This document shows positions 1-11,255 of a DNA stretch of 64,000 nt, piece by piece. The position numbers and the translations under genes were made by a program. The notes beneath the pieces were generated by a model. The model was not told where the DNA came from. It saw only the letters and a program-made list of their open reading frames with translations, and made no database searches. The stretch's first letter is position 1. Each line of letters opens with the position of its first letter. The stretch covers positions 9,143,647 through 9,207,646 of the forward strand of contig CM045988.1 in assembly GCA_025175895.1 (NCBI GenBank). Direction: 5' to 3'. The DNA comes from Wurfbainia villosa (lineage: Eukaryota; Streptophyta; Magnoliopsida; Zingiberales; Zingiberaceae).

Positions 1-17
1 TTATAAGAAGCATCAAG

Positions 18-470
18 ATGACGATTAGATGTGTCATGTCTTATGCTTGCCACCATGAACTCGAGCTTCGTAAGCAACATGAGAACATGGATGCCTATGA
101 TATGGTTGAGCATTTGAAACAACTATATCAAGGACAAGCTAGGCACGGCGCTTTGAAGTGTCTAAGGCTCTTTTGCATGCAAGATGCAAGAAGGAACACT
201 GTAGGAACTCACATACTTAAAATGATTGGGTACGCTGAGAACCTTGAAAGACTAGGTTTTCCATCGAGCCAAGAATTGGCAAATCGATGTTATCCTCGCA
301 ATCGCGTTTAAGCATATAATCAATTCCATGAATTATAACATGAATGAAATTGATAAACCTTTACTCGAGATTCTCAAAGATGTTAAGAATCACGAACCAA
401 TCTCAAAAAGAAAGTTAGCAACGTACTAATGGTCAAGAAGGGCAAAGGTAAGCGCAAAGGCAAGGGTAAG
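18..470 (+). pseudogene. A1 gag remnant
   Basis: The open stretch 18-311 reads like the helical gag domain (UBN2 type) of Angela elements, with the recognisable run LRKQHENMDAYDMVEHL and then IGYAENLERLGF. After 311 the frame is lost, but residue blocks for the domain end and then a lysine/glycine-rich basic stretch (about 425-500) can still be followed. No CCHC zinc knuckle is readable. A2 and A3 carry better copies at 35652-36243 and 59431-60183. It is a dead fragment of the nucleocapsid gene whose start lies outside the window. Confidence 0.7.
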
Positions 471-644
471 ACCTAAGCCAAAGGCAAGGCCAATTCATCC
501 ACTTCAAAGGGTAAAGGTAAAGTACCTAAGGAAGGGATCGCCATCATGGTGAGATCGACACCGGAAGCGGAATCGCAAAGTCTACCTTGAGGAAGTAAAG
601 AATAAAAGAAGTGGACTTCGCCTGGTATACACGCTATAGAAGTT

Positions 645-890
645 AATCTATCTATTTCTTCTACATGGGTATTAGATACGGATGTGCATCTCACATTTGT
701 AATAATGTGCGTGGACCGAGAAATAGTAGACAAATGGCAAAAGGCTAAGTAGACCTACGAGTAGGCAATGGCGCAAAAGTTGTCAGAGTCAGAGGGAACA
801 TATTCTTTGTCTTTGCCCATCGGGCTTATCTTAGAACTAGAGGAGTGCTTATATGTACCGCATTGACAAAGAACATAATTTCAGATCTTG
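645..890 (+). pseudogene. A1 protease remnant
   Basis: Around 660-690 the translation gives TWVLDT, the run that precedes the catalytic glycine of the aspartic protease motif D-T-G in A2 (36344). Here the glycine codon is changed and the frame breaks just after it. Further matching words (valine/glycine-rich, then LGLILELEECLY-like residues near 815-860) appear in shifted frames. The protease would have matured the gag-pol polyprotein; this copy cannot. Confidence 0.55.
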
Positions 891-1909
891 TTTAGACAAG
901 AAAATTTTTCTTTTATAATAAAGGACAAATGTTGTTCCATTTATTTAAATGAAATGTTCTATTGTAATGCACCACTTATGAATGGTCTCTATGTTCTAGA
1001 TTTAGAAAACCCAATTTATAACGAAATACCAAAGCGGTTCAAATCAAATGATTTGAACCAAACATATCTCTGGCACTATCGCCTAGGTCACATAAATGAA
1101 AAACGCATATCCCAACTCCATAAAGATGGATTATTGGACTCATTTGATTTTGAATCATATGAGGTATGCGAATCTTGTCTTTTAGGAAAGATGACTAAAA
1201 CTCCATTTAGTGGACATGGAGAGAGAGCGATGGACTTGTTAGGACTCATACATACTGATGTATGTGGCCTTTCAATGTCGGGCTGCAGAGAGGCTATAAG
1301 TACTTTATTACTTTCACTGATGATATGAGTAGATTTGGCTACTTATATTTGATGAGACATAAGTCAGAATCCTTTGAAAAGTTCAAAGAATTCAAGAATG
1401 AAGTGCAAAACCAACTTGGTAAGCGTATTAAGCTACTTCGATCAGATCGAGGTGGTGAATACCTTAGTCAAGAGTTTCGTGATCACCTGGCTGAGTGTGG
1501 ATAATATCCCAACTCACTCCACGAACACCACAATGGAATGGTGTATCCGAGAGGAGAAATCGTGACTTATTAGATATGGTACGATCAATGATGAGCCGAT
1601 CGATCTACCTACTTCCTTTGGGACTAGCTCTAGAGATGTACCGCTTACACTTAATCGCCCCATCAAAAGTCAGAGAAAAGACACCATATACGATATGGAT
1701 CGAAGAGTCCCAAAATGTCTTTTATAAAGATTTGGGGTTGTGAAGCTTATGTAAGACGTCAAGTCTCAGATAAACTAGGACCCAAATCAGATAAGTGTTA
1801 TTTTGTAGGATATCCCAAGGAAACTAAGGGATATTACTTTTACAATCCCACACTTGGCAAGGTGTTTGTTGAGAAATGCCGCTTTTCTAGAAAGAGAATT
1901 TATTTCTAG
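888..1909 (+). pseudogene. A1 integrase, broken into four frames
   Basis: The pre-integrase zinc-binding part is in 888-1275 (LWHYRLGHINEKRISQLH, then CESCLLGKM, giving the H-H-C-C residues). The catalytic core continues in another frame at 1262-1504 (FITFTDD, then LRSDRGGEYLSQEF, carrying the first two acidic residues of D,D-E). The glutamate region NGVSERRNRDLL is in a third frame from 1495, and the C-terminal part (IWGCEAYV, VGYPKETKGYYFYN) is in 1715-1909. At least three frameshifts separate the blocks. The enzyme would insert element cDNA into the genome. Confidence 0.85.
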
Positions 1910-2112
1910 AAAACTAGTGGGAGTAAAATTCATCTTGAAGAAGTTCAAGATGAAGATAACACTAAGGCTTCGATGGAAAATGAACAGAACCACAAAGTGT
2001 TGTGGATGAGGAAATTGTTGCCCAAAGAGTTGTGGAGCAAACACTGCTCAAGTAGACCAACCTCTTCAGATCCGACAGGATCCATCGTCAACCCGAGAGA
2101 TATTCTTTTCTC

Positions 2113-3660
2113 TTGACTGACAACGGTGATGTATTGCTTGTCAATCTTGACGAGCCTACATCCTATCAAGAAGCTATGATGAGCCCAGATTCTGAGAAAT
2201 GGCTAGAGGCCATGAGATCCGAAATGGAATCCATGTACACTAACCAAGTATGGACTTTGGTTGATCCACCTGAAGGGGTAAAACCCATTGGGTGTAAGTG
2301 GGTCTTTAAAGTAAAGACTGACATGGATGGTAATAAGCATACCTATAAAGGTAGATTGGTGGCCAAAGGATTCAAACAAATTCATGGTATTGACTATGAT
2401 GAAACCTTTTCACCAGTTGCGATGCTTAAATCCATTCGGATCATACTTGCTATTGCAGCCTACCACGATTATGAGATCTGGCAGATGGATGTCAAAACCG
2501 CTTCGAATGGAAAGCTACTCGAGGATGTGTACATGACACAACCGAGGGTTTTGAAGATCCAAAGCATCCCGAAAGGTATGCAAACCGCAAAGGTCCATTT
2601 ATGGACTAAAGCAAGCCTCTCGAGCCGGAATCTTCGATTCGATGATGCAATCAAAGAGTTTGGTTTCATCAAGAATGAAGATGAACCTTGTGTCTACAAG
2701 AGAAATAGTGGGAGCACAGCTTGTATTTCTTGTCTTGTATGTAGATGACATACTTCTCATCGAAATGATATTCCCTCACTACCGTGAAGATGTGGTTAGG
2801 GAATTGTTTCTCGATGAAAGACTTAGTGAAGTGCCTATATTCTAGGCATCAAGATCTATAGAGATAGATCTAAAAGATTACTTGGCCTAAGTCGAGTACA
2901 TACATTGATAAAGTGCTAGATCGCTTTGCTATGCAAAATTCCAAGAAAGGATTTCGCTTTATCACATGGTGTGAGTCTTTCAAGACTCAATGTCCTCTTC
3001 TAAGGAGGAGAGAGATCGCATGGATAAGATCCCTTATGCATCCGCCATAGGGTCTATCATGTACGCCATGCTTTGTACTGCTCCGACGCCTCGTGATGCT
3101 TTGAGCATGACGAGTAGATACTACTGATCCAGTGAAAGTCATCGGATAGCACCAAAAATATTCTTAAATACTTACGAAGAACGAAAGAATATTTCCGATA
3201 TTCGAGGCAATGAGGAGCTATCAGAAGGGTTACAGTGATGCAAGCTTCCAAATGCATAAGGATGACTATAGATCGCAATCGGTACGTGGTTTTGCTCGAA
3301 TGGTGGAGCCGTGAGTCGAAGAGTTCAAAGCAGACACAGCTGTCGATTCTACAACAGGTTTCGAGTATATTGTCGTGATCCGATGCAAAGAAAGGAGGTC
3401 GTTTGGCCCGGCAAGTTCATCGCTGAACTTGGGGTAGTTCCTAGTATCAGATCCAATAGACCTCTATTGTGACAACAATGGGGCTATTGACAAAGCTAAG
3501 GAACCTCGATCACATCAGACCAAACACATATCGGGCGGCCCATCTCATTCGAGAGATCATCGATAGAGGAGATGTGAGGATATGCAGAGTACCGATGAAG
3601 CTAACATCGCAGATCCATCACTCAAGGCTTTGTACAGAGGAAGCATGATGGTCACACTAG
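2113..3660 (+). pseudogene. A1 reverse transcriptase and RNase H, broken
   Basis: The block 2113-2748 holds the start of copia reverse transcriptase: WTLVDPPEGVKPIGCKWVF, ARLVAKGF-like residues, and QMDVKTA where most copies read QMDVKTAFLNG. The catalytic YVDD is in the shifted frame 2642-2845 (LVLYVDDILLI). From about 2850 only scattered RNase H words remain in shifting frames: SIMYAMLCT near 3055, AVDSTT near 3340, and the DNNGA and DPSLKAL regions near 3470-3630. Many small deletions relative to A3 (60845-63335) show long decay. Confidence 0.85.
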
Positions 3661-3699
3661 GTCACTAGGTATTAGATATCATAGTGATTGGTACTAGTG

Positions 3700-3711
3700 C
3701 TAGTGGGAGAT
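3700..3711 (+). other. A1 polypurine tract
   Basis: The purine run in CTAGTGGGAGAT lies directly before the LTR start TGTTAG at 3712. In copia elements this tract primes plus-strand DNA synthesis. A3 has an equivalent site (ATGGGAGTC) before its 3' LTR at 63351. Confidence 0.7.
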
Positions 3712-4759
3712 TGTTAGTTATAGCCCTAAGAACCAATCATGTGATGGTTGAATAGGAACATTTTGTATCATATTCTATAAAGGCAAAGGATTGGTTATTA
3801 TATTTAAGTCTTGCTTGTGCCTGCCTAAATTAAATATAATAATGCCCTAGAAAAGTAGGTTCTTATCTACAAAGACATCAATCGTGTAACTGATTATGAG
3901 AGGTCAGAGAGAACACTTTCCTAAATGTTCCTAGTCAAGTATTAATATGCAAGGGCAATATTAATACATAAAGACTAGCATGTAGGTCAATTGATGACTT
4001 GATCTCACAAGTCATGGATATATGATATCAAGTTGACACATGGGTATATATTAGAGAATATATACTGAATCAATTCGCCATGAGAAAGTTTCATGGATCG
4101 TTATATGAGTGTCATAAACTTTCTCATGTGACTATTGGTATGAATAGTCCTCAAACTCAAGTCACTACTTCCTCTACATAAGGAGTTATGTACTTTGGTA
4201 TCACAAACGCCACCCGTAATGTGGTGGACCATAAAGGCGACATCGGGTATATAATAAATTACGCGAGGGGATGTGAGTGATGTAGATGGGATCTATCCTC
4301 TCATATGACGAGAGTGATATCGGTGGGCTTGATTGAGTAGAACTACTAAAACGCATGGCCATGCTCGAATGAGTCAATATGAGATATTGAGCTCATTTGT
4401 TTGAGTTAGTTTACTCAGTGATCAAGAAACACATAGATTGATCGAGGATGACACGGTCCTATGCCTCATTGATCAATCGATATCAAGGATAGAAGGACAC
4501 GGTCATATATTATAGTAGTCACGAAAGGTTAGTGGATCTTGACTTATCTCGTAACTTGGGTAGCAATGATGTATTGCTAGATGCCGCTCATTGCTTGTGT
4601 ATCTAAAAGAGTTTAGGTCCACTGCCAACGTTATGAGAGCCTATAGGGTCACACACAAAGAGCATGATGATTAGAGGAATTAGAGTATTCTAGTTTGACT
4701 AGAATAATTTGGGAATAAGCTTAAGTACAAAATGGTTTTTGGACTTTAAGCTTAATGAG

Positions 4760-4985
4760 AATTTTAGCTAATTGATTTAATGAGATTAATTCAATATGTT
4801 ACCTTATTGATTTAATAAGATTAATTCAATATGATAACATAAGCTTAATTTAATTAATAAGATTAATTCAATATGATAACATAAGCTTAATTGAATTAAT
4901 AAGATTAATTCAACATGCATGAATGCCACATAAGAATGCCACATAAGCATGCCACATAAGCATGCCACCTAAGCATCCACCTAAG
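4760..4985 (+). repeat. Tandem repeats inside A1 LTR U3
   Basis: An AT-rich unit of roughly 50 bp (AATAAGATTAATTCAATATG followed by ATAACATAAGCTTAATT) repeats about three times, then a short unit close to ATGCCACATAAGC repeats five times with small changes (about 4915-4985). They lie upstream of the TATA box, where LTR enhancers usually are. Copies in other A1 relatives are not present in this window for comparison. Confidence 0.75.
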
Positions 4986-5123
4986 CTAGATAAGGTGGAA
5001 GGAAACAAAATGGTTTTGTCTCCTTAAGTGGCCGGCCAAACAAGGAAGCCAAATCCTTTTTGAGTGTGTCTCAATGCAATGGATTGCATTGAATGTGAAG
5101 GAGGTGGAAGGGTTTTTCCAACC

Positions 5124-5132
5124 CTATAAAAG
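5124..5132 (+). promoter_or_regulatory. TATA box of A1 LTR
   Basis: CTATAAAAG lies in a GC-richer stretch about 475 bp before the LTR end. It marks the likely U3/R promoter of the element. The call rests on the motif and its place in the LTR only. Confidence 0.6.
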
Positions 5133-5598
5133 GCTCCATGGAGTGGCCGGCCAAAAGAGAGTTTTTGGTGGAGTGTGGTTGTTGGGAGCTTGAGGCTTGG
5201 AGAGAGCTTGAGAGCTTATTGTTGTGTGGCTTTTGTGAGTGTAGCAAGAAGAGTAGTCTTCTTCTTCCCTTCTCTTTTTCCCTAGCTTCCTCTCCTTTAG
5301 GGACTTCTCTAGCAAGAAGTAAAGGAGAGCTCCTCTAGTTTTCTTTTGTGAGACAAGAGCTTGCTCGTGTGGATACATATAGAGGCACGGACACTTGAAC
5401 GTGCTAAAGATCCAACAAACAAAAGGGAGAAGCGGGATTAACAAGGGCACGCAACAAAGGTAATCCTCTCCTATAAGATAGGCTTGGTTTAGAGAAATTT
5501 ATTTTATACGAGTTTGCTTTCGCATGGATCACTTGGAAGGGATCCTAATTTTTCCGTTGCGCATATGCCATTTGGCATAAAGAATTCCCTACACAACA

Positions 5599-6614
5599 GT
5601 GGACTGCCCTCCATGGCAATTGATTGCTCAAGGCTAGTCGACTGCCTAAATATGGCAATCGACTGCCAAGGCCACTCAGCCGCAGTCGATCGCTAGTTGA
5701 CTCCTGACCAGTCAATTGCCCAGAGTCGACTCGACTTCCAAGTGTCAAAACACTTGACTAGTCGACTGATCCATAACCCCAGTCAATTGCAAAGCCTCAA
5801 CCATGAGGTTTACCCCAAGTATGATCCCCTCATACTTGCTAGACCACCCTTAGCCTAGACCTAAGCCTTCTAGCCACCTCCATCGGCCTCATGCCTATCG
5901 GATCCCTCCAAGTCATCCATGACTTGTTTATCCATATGCTAGCCTTCAGGTGCTTCCATCATCTATTGTCATGATAACCTGGTCTATACCGTCAAGGCAC
6001 ATTTGGGCTTATGTTGCCAAGAAACACACTTGGACTTTACGTCGTCAACCATTGGACTTATGTCACCAAGACACACGCTTGGACTTTACGCTGCCAATAT
6101 CACAACCTTGGACTTCCCAAATGCCAACTCCATGTTGGACTTTCCAAGTGCCAAGATCCATGCTTGGACTTTCCAAATGCCAAGACCCATGCTTGGACTT
6201 TACGCTGCCAATATCACACCCTTGGACTTCCCAAATGCCAACTCCATGTTGGACTTTCCAAGTGCCAAGATCCATGCTTGGACTTTCCAAATGCCAAAAC
6301 CCATGCTTCAACTTTCTATGCCAAGACCCATTCTTGGACTTTCCAATAGCCAAGACCCATACTTGGACTTTCCATTGCCAAGTATCCATAACTTGGACTT
6401 TCCATGCCAAGACCCATGCTTGGACTTTCTAATTGCCAAGACCTATGTTTGGACTTTCCATTGCCAAGTACCCAAGACTTGGACTTTTCATGCCAAGTAC
6501 CCAAGACTTGGACTTTCCATGACAATCACATGTCATACGTTTTGTCGAACATTAAAATACTGCTCAAGTCAAACTTTAGTTGGTCAATCATGACATGGGT
6601 CGATTGCACCAACA
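5599..6614 (-). repeat. X: truncated 3' LTR of a gag-only Sirevirus-like element
   Basis: This is the same kind of sequence as 10690-11373 and 18040-18731: degenerate GTCGAC palindromes, a CATGAGGTTT block, a stretch rich in CTAGACCTAAGCC, the minisatellite, and the end TTGCACCAACA at 6614. On the minus strand it is the U3 part of an LTR starting TGTTGGTGCAA. The other part of the LTR is cut off by A1 at 5598. The purine-tract complement follows at 6615. Confidence 0.8.
5985..6520 (-). repeat. U3 minisatellite of X (unit about 25 bp)
   Basis: About 18 tandem units built on CCAAGACCCATGCTTGG plus ACTTTCC. Each unit has inverted ends CCAAG...CTTGG. Some larger blocks are repeated as well (the stretch at about 6080-6180 recurs at about 6185-6290). 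Long ORFs in several frames here are a by-product of the stop-free repeat and are not genes. Confidence 0.9.
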
Positions 6615-8109
6615 ATCTCTCCCTTTTTGATGTTTGACAAAAACCATAAAAACCTTTGAGTTAGGCCACCTAACTCAATACTCCAAATTCTCCCAATTGA
6701 GCAATTCTCAAATTCTCCCCCTTTTTGACATACATCAAAAAGTCTCTCTCCAAGGGTATCAATGTCTCATATGCCAATGAGATCTTAAAATCTTTTCCTT
6801 GGTCCAATAATATCTAGGATGCCTTCACTCTTCCTAGTAATAAGTCCCATATCACTAAATGAGACGCAATCCTCACTTCTCTAATTCTCCCCCTTTGGTG
6901 AGCACAATGAGGGTTTCCAAAACCCTTCATGTCTCCCCCTTTGAGGAATACACATCCATCATCCCATAATGGATAACCTCCCCCTAAAGGCTTGCTCCCC
7001 CCTTGACCATTGTACCAACAATGTCCATGGAGAGTCCCTAAGCCTATAGGAACACTAAACCATCAAAATTAAGGGTAAAAGTTCAAACTTGAAGTTTTAC
7101 ACACCTTAAAACTTGATTCTCACCCTAAACAACATCCTAATCCATATCCAATGGATTTTCACCCTTCTATTGCTTTTCAAAGCATATCATAGGGTTAGGA
7201 GAAGTTAGATAGCCTAAAATGGCTGAAACATGGGCTAAACAATCTTGTTTACCCGAAATCAGACTTGGTAATCGACTCAGTCAGTAACCAGTCAACTGCC
7301 CTTAATGCCAGTCGATTGTCCAAGGCGACAGTCTACTGATTTATGCAATTGTAAAAATCCAAAAAACAAAATTTAAAAAATCATAAGTAATTATATATAA
7401 TTCAAAAAATCATAAAAATTCATATGTATAATACTTATGTCAAATACAATGGGTGAAAAATATTTGAAAAATAAAATACCCATAAAATAGTTAGATTGAT
7501 ACAAAGTTCAAAAACAAAGATAACTTCAATATTTTGAGTCTACTTTGTATCAACTTCATCAATGGTGACTTCTATCAAAAGATAGACTACACCAAGATTT
7601 TTCAAAGCGATTTTGAAATGATTTTAAAACCTTATATTGGACCATGATCTATGGGCTTAATGCACATGACTTGTATATTAGCTTTCCCCATGATCCATCA
7701 TTATATTGAAATGAGTTTGACTTCATCTAGATGCAAGATCTATGCACCTTGACCCTAACTCACTTTCCTAACATCTCACATGTGTCTAGAGTGTATCAAT
7801 ACATACACATATCAATTTGATGTGAGATGTGGATTTTGTTCTTCCTAATCTAAGGTCTCATGCATTTTTCTAGGCAACTCTATTTGATTCCCTTATACAT
7901 GTGACTTCAAATCATGTCATAGTCCTTAAATCAATTTTAATTAATCCTAAATGCATGAATGATGATTATGTCATATAATGATAGCATAAATACAGACATG
8001 TGCCAATAATCATGATGTCATGGCATAAAGATACAAACCTAAATATAAGCATGACATTAAAATTAAATCTAAGCATTATCATGACATTTTATATGATTAA
8101 ATGTGATGA
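6615..8109 (-). mobile_element. X: non-coding internal region of gag-only element
   Basis: It begins with the plus-strand image of a purine tract (ATCTCTCCCTTTTTGATG at 6615) and further CTCCCCCTTTTTGACA-like blocks, the multiple polypurine signature of Sireviruses. It matches, with divergence, 11374-12900 of el1 and the reverse complement of 27900-29395 of el2. I see no coding sequence. The homology stops near 8109, where another LTR-like sequence begins, so X is truncated before its gag. Confidence 0.7.
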
Positions 8110-8464
8110 TGTTTACTTTTTTGGCCTGCCAAGATCTTCCTTCCCATTCTTACAAATGTCCTCCAATCACCTTAGATCTAGAAGCTCCTAGCTAGATCTG
8201 TCACCAAAGAGTGTTAGGAATGAAATAATGGATAGCTTCTTCTTTAATCACCTTGTATCCTCAGAATAAGCGCTAGATCTGCCACGTCACAAGAGAGTGT
8301 TAGAGATGGGTCAGCTTCCCAACATGACTCCTCCGATGCTCAAGTCAAAAATAGTAGGATGAATAGAGTAGAAGTGCAAAAATAATGAAGAAGAAGTGAG
8401 AAGAAGATCCTTGAGGTACCGAATAGCAAAGAAACAACCATCCCCTTTCCTTCCTTCTCTGCCC

Positions 8465-8475
8465 CTTTATAGATG
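8465..8475 (-). promoter_or_regulatory. TATA-like box on minus strand
   Basis: The plus strand CCCCTTTATAG reads CTATAAAGGGG on the minus strand, in a GC-rich setting followed by a purine-rich leader-like stretch. It is a candidate promoter of the unassigned LTR-like sequence. Confidence 0.4.
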
Positions 8476-8749
8476 ATTCATTCCGCCTTCCCCTTAAAGT
8501 GAATTTACTTTAATACCCTTGCCAAGTTGTCAGATCTAACCACTTTTCCCGCCCTTTTTCAAAATATCTCCTTTGAATGCTTCATGTGCTTTATATTTTA
8601 CTGCCAAGTATTAATTAGATAAAATATATAAACAAATGATAAAATATCTTATATTAATTATAATCATCATCCCCAAACTCCTCCTTCTACTCCCAATACT
8701 CCATAAAACCCATACTTCTTTATTTTACCATATTTAGAAAAAAAACCCA

Positions 8750-9400
8750 GAAACCCATACATGGCTCGGGAAATAAGCGTACTATTGGGAAATACACATA
8801 TGGCTCGGGAAACACACTGACTGCACGGGAAATAAACATATGGCTCGGGAAACACACTGACTGCTCGGGAACTATATATAATGATCTACCAATACAACAT
8901 TTAACTCAAAGCAACACTATTCTGTGTCACTCAATTGGGCTCGAAAAATGCATATACTGCTCGGGGAATAAGCATATGACTCAAGAAACACACTGTCTAC
9001 TCAGGAATTACACAAATTGCTCTGTCAATACAATATTTAGCTCTAAGACTCACTGCCCTCTGCCACCCAACTAGGCTCGGGAAATGCATATATTGCTCGG
9101 GAAACACATAGGCCGCTCTTCCCATGCAATACTCAGCTCTAAGCCTCACTACCCTTTGTCACACTACTGGGCTCAGGAAATGCATATACTGTTCGGGAAA
9201 TACATAGAATACTCTACCAATGTAATACTCAACTCTGAGCTTCACTACCTTTGTCACTCTACTAGGCTCCGCATATGCATATACTGCCCAGGAAACACAT
9301 ACATGGCTCGGCTAACAACACTTCTAAATACGATTACTCAACTTTCTCCTAGTCCGCTCGGGCGTCAAATGCTCGGGAATTATACTAACTACTGGGGAAC
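8750..9400. repeat. Degenerate repeats of GCTCGGGAAA
   Basis: The word GCTCGGGAAA or a near variant, usually followed by TACACATATG or CACACTGACTG, recurs more than ten times at spacings of roughly 20-60 bp. A larger unit of about 120 bp is also visible (AATGCATATACTGCTCGGG at about 8950, 9080, 9180 and 9275). No function is known to me. Confidence 0.75.
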
Positions 9401-9404
9401 CTTC

Positions 9405-9800
9405 TACTTGATCAGAAAATCCCGACCCCATCATAAGTTCCCCCTCTTTAGTAAAACTAAAGAGCGAAGTCGAATGAAGTTTTACAAGTATCTACTAAAA
9501 TTTCCCTTACTAACAAAACAAAAAACCTCTCTGCTATGTTTTAACAACGAAAAACTTCTCTGCCTTAGCTAAAAACCCCACACCCATCATAAGTTCCCCC
9601 TTTTTAGTGAAACTGAAGAGCAAAGTTGAATGAAGTTTCACAAGTATTTACTGAAACTGCTTCTACTGATACAAAAACTTCTCAGCCTTAACAAAAACTT
9701 CTGCCTTAGCTGAAAACCCCACACCCAACATAAGTTCCCCCTCTTTAGTGAAACTGAAGAGCAAAGTCGAGTGAAGTTTCACAAGTATTTACTGATATAG
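9405..9800. repeat. About 150-bp tandem repeat, roughly three copies
   Basis: Three successive blocks start CATCATAAGTTCCCCC or a close variant (about 9431, 9586, 9727) and continue with AAACTGAAGAGCAAAGTCGA and GAAGTTTCACAAGTAT. The spacing is about 140-155 bp. The units are diverged by point changes and small indels. Confidence 0.7.
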
Positions 9801-9819
9801 ATTATGCCATAAACCACAA

Positions 9820-9917
9820 GCTGATATAGGTGCAGGGCCTTAAACTCAGACACTAGGTGCAGGACCTTAAACTCTCATGCTAGGTGCAGGGCCTTGAATT
9901 GTCATGCTAGGCACAGG
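9820..9917. repeat. Short tandem repeat GGTGCAGGGCCTTAAACT, interrupted by el1
   Basis: About four units of roughly 27-30 bp run up to the el1 insertion point at 9917. The same repeat resumes at 18732 (GCACAGGGCCTTGAATGTTA), which shows that el1 landed inside the array. Confidence 0.75.
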
Positions 9918-10403
9918 TGTTAGGACCCTTGGAATGGCTAGAGGGGGGGGGGTGAATAGGGTAGATGAAAATCGATCCCGTTTGTGTCTACAATTTTGTT
10001 AGTGCGCAGCGGAAATAGAAATAATAATAAAAGCAATAACAAAATGGACACAACATAAATCACAACAAGAGCATATAACGTGGTTCAGAACCGAACCGGT
10101 TCCTACTCCACGGATTGGGTTCGTACGAACCCTAGCGATGCCACAAACACCACTAACCAATAAAACTCCTTCTTGACACAAGTCAAGGGTGGGGAAACCC
10201 CTTACAAGTAATCTTACAACAATAAGATACAAATACAAGCAATTACAATAATGAATACGAAATACAAGTAAAGAAAAGACTTTACAACACTTATTTTGAT
10301 TGCTTGAATGCTTGGTTGCTTGCTTGCACTTGGAGACCTGATTTGCACCAACAAATCGCCCCAATAGCCCTTAAGAACCGATCCGAAAATCCTCCATCAC
10401 GAG

Positions 10404-10412
10404 CTCCTTATA
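10404..10412 (-). promoter_or_regulatory. TATA box of el1 3' LTR
   Basis: The plus strand CCTTATAAAGC reads GCTTTATAAGG on the minus strand. The box sits directly downstream of the palindrome array, the same arrangement as in el2 (25237) and S-A (46247). Confidence 0.6.
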
Positions 10413-10442
10413 AAGCTTCAACCTGTGCTGGAAAAAGTCTAT

Positions 10443-10775
10443 CAGTCGACTGATCGGGACCATCAGTCGACTGATGCCACTGTTGTCGTGAGACAACGGC
10501 TAGATCCACGCTGGATAAGTCCAACGGAACCTTCATCAGTCGACTGATCATGACCATCAGTCGACTGATAGAGCCTTCACTCGACCAGTCGAGTCTCGAC
10601 TCCATTCTGTGCCCGAAATATCGAGCACCAGTCGACTGATCACACGATCAGTCGACTGCTCGAGCCATCAGTCGACTGCCAACCTATGGCAGTCGACTGC
10701 TAGGCCATAACCCGCAGTCAAACCCTAGTTGACTCGGTCCAGTCGACTGCCACATGGCACCAGTCGACTGGCACA
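10443..10775 (-). repeat. Array of ten CAGTCGACTG palindromes in el1 3' LTR
   Basis: The 10-bp palindrome CAGTCGACTG, often extended to ATCAGTCGACTGAT, occurs ten times (first at 10443-10452 and 10464-10473, last near 10761). Spacing is irregular, 20-70 bp. The array lies just upstream of the TATA box on the minus strand. Clusters of palindromes upstream of the promoter are a known trait of Sirevirus LTRs in maize. Confidence 0.9.
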
Positions 10776-10959
10776 CCTCAAACATGAGGTTTTAATGCAA
10801 GTATGGTTCCCCCATACTTGCTAGACCACCCTTAGCCTAGACCTAAGCCTTCTAGCCACCTCCATCAGCCTTACGCCTCTCGGATCCCTCCAAGTCATCC
10901 ATGACTTGTTCATCCATCGCGCTAGCCTTCAGGTGCTTCCGTCGGCTATGTCATGCTAA

Positions 10960-11255
10960 CGGTGTCTACACCGCCAAGGCACATTGGACTTACTCCGCCA
11001 AGACTCTGCTTGGACTTTACGGTGCCAACCATTGGTCTTATGCTGCCAAGACTCCCGCTTGGACTTTACGCCGCCAATATCAAACCCTTGGACTTCTTAA
11101 ATGCCAAGACTCAAGCTTGGACTTTCCCTTGCCAACCCATGTTGGACTTTTCATGAAAAGACCATGCTTGGACTTTTCATGCCAACCCATGTTGGACTTT
11201 ACATTGCCAAGACCCATGCTTGGACTTTTCATGCCAAGTACTCAAGACTTGGACT
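10960..11255 (-). repeat. U3 minisatellite of el1 3' LTR
   Basis: About ten units of roughly 25-30 bp with CCAAGACYC, GCTTGGACTTT and a variable linker. It is the same unit as in X, el2 and, more diverged, S-A. The ORFs across it (121 codons at 10901) are repeat artefacts. Confidence 0.85.

Larger units (their letters stand above)
1..5598 (+). mobile_element. A1: decayed Angela/BARE-1-type Ty1/copia element (3' part)
   Basis: Remnants lie in the order gag, protease, integrase, reverse transcriptase, RNase H, polypurine tract, LTR, which is the copia order with integrase before reverse transcriptase. The integrase and RNase H wording resembles the BARE-1/Angela lineage. The 5' LTR and gag start lie left of the window. 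Every coding part is broken by stops and indels, so the copy is dead. Its LTR ends at 5598, directly against an LTR of another family (5599 onward), so A1 inserted into that LTR. Lineage is inferred from residue patterns, not from a tree. Confidence 0.85.
3712..5598 (+). repeat. A1 3' LTR (1.89 kb)
   Basis: It starts TGTTAGTTAT just after the purine tract and ends CTACACAACA at 5598, giving TG...CA ends. It contains a TATA box near 5124. The right border is where sequence changes to the U3 region of the Sirevirus-like LTR X (palindromes and minisatellite). The paired 5' LTR is outside the window, so the target duplication cannot be checked. The length fits the long LTRs of Angela/BARE-1 elements. 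Confidence 0.8.
8110..9917 (-). repeat. Unassigned LTR-like sequence, part 1
   Basis: The homology of X stops here and a new sequence begins with TGTTTAC. Read on the minus strand it has a promoter-like layout: repeat-rich upstream part (8750-9917), a TATA-like box near 8470, then a transcript-leader-like stretch with TTGACTTGAGCATCGGAGG near 8330-8350, a wording common in plant gypsy LTRs. It continues beyond el1 at 18732-19303. No coding part is visible. Treat the LTR call as inference. Confidence 0.4.

Noticed and set aside
6003..6593. Overlapping ORFs of up to 196 codons in several frames
   Set aside because: They are translations of the minisatellite unit; repeated words such as LDFPNAKTHAWT appear in all frames and both strands, with no domain.
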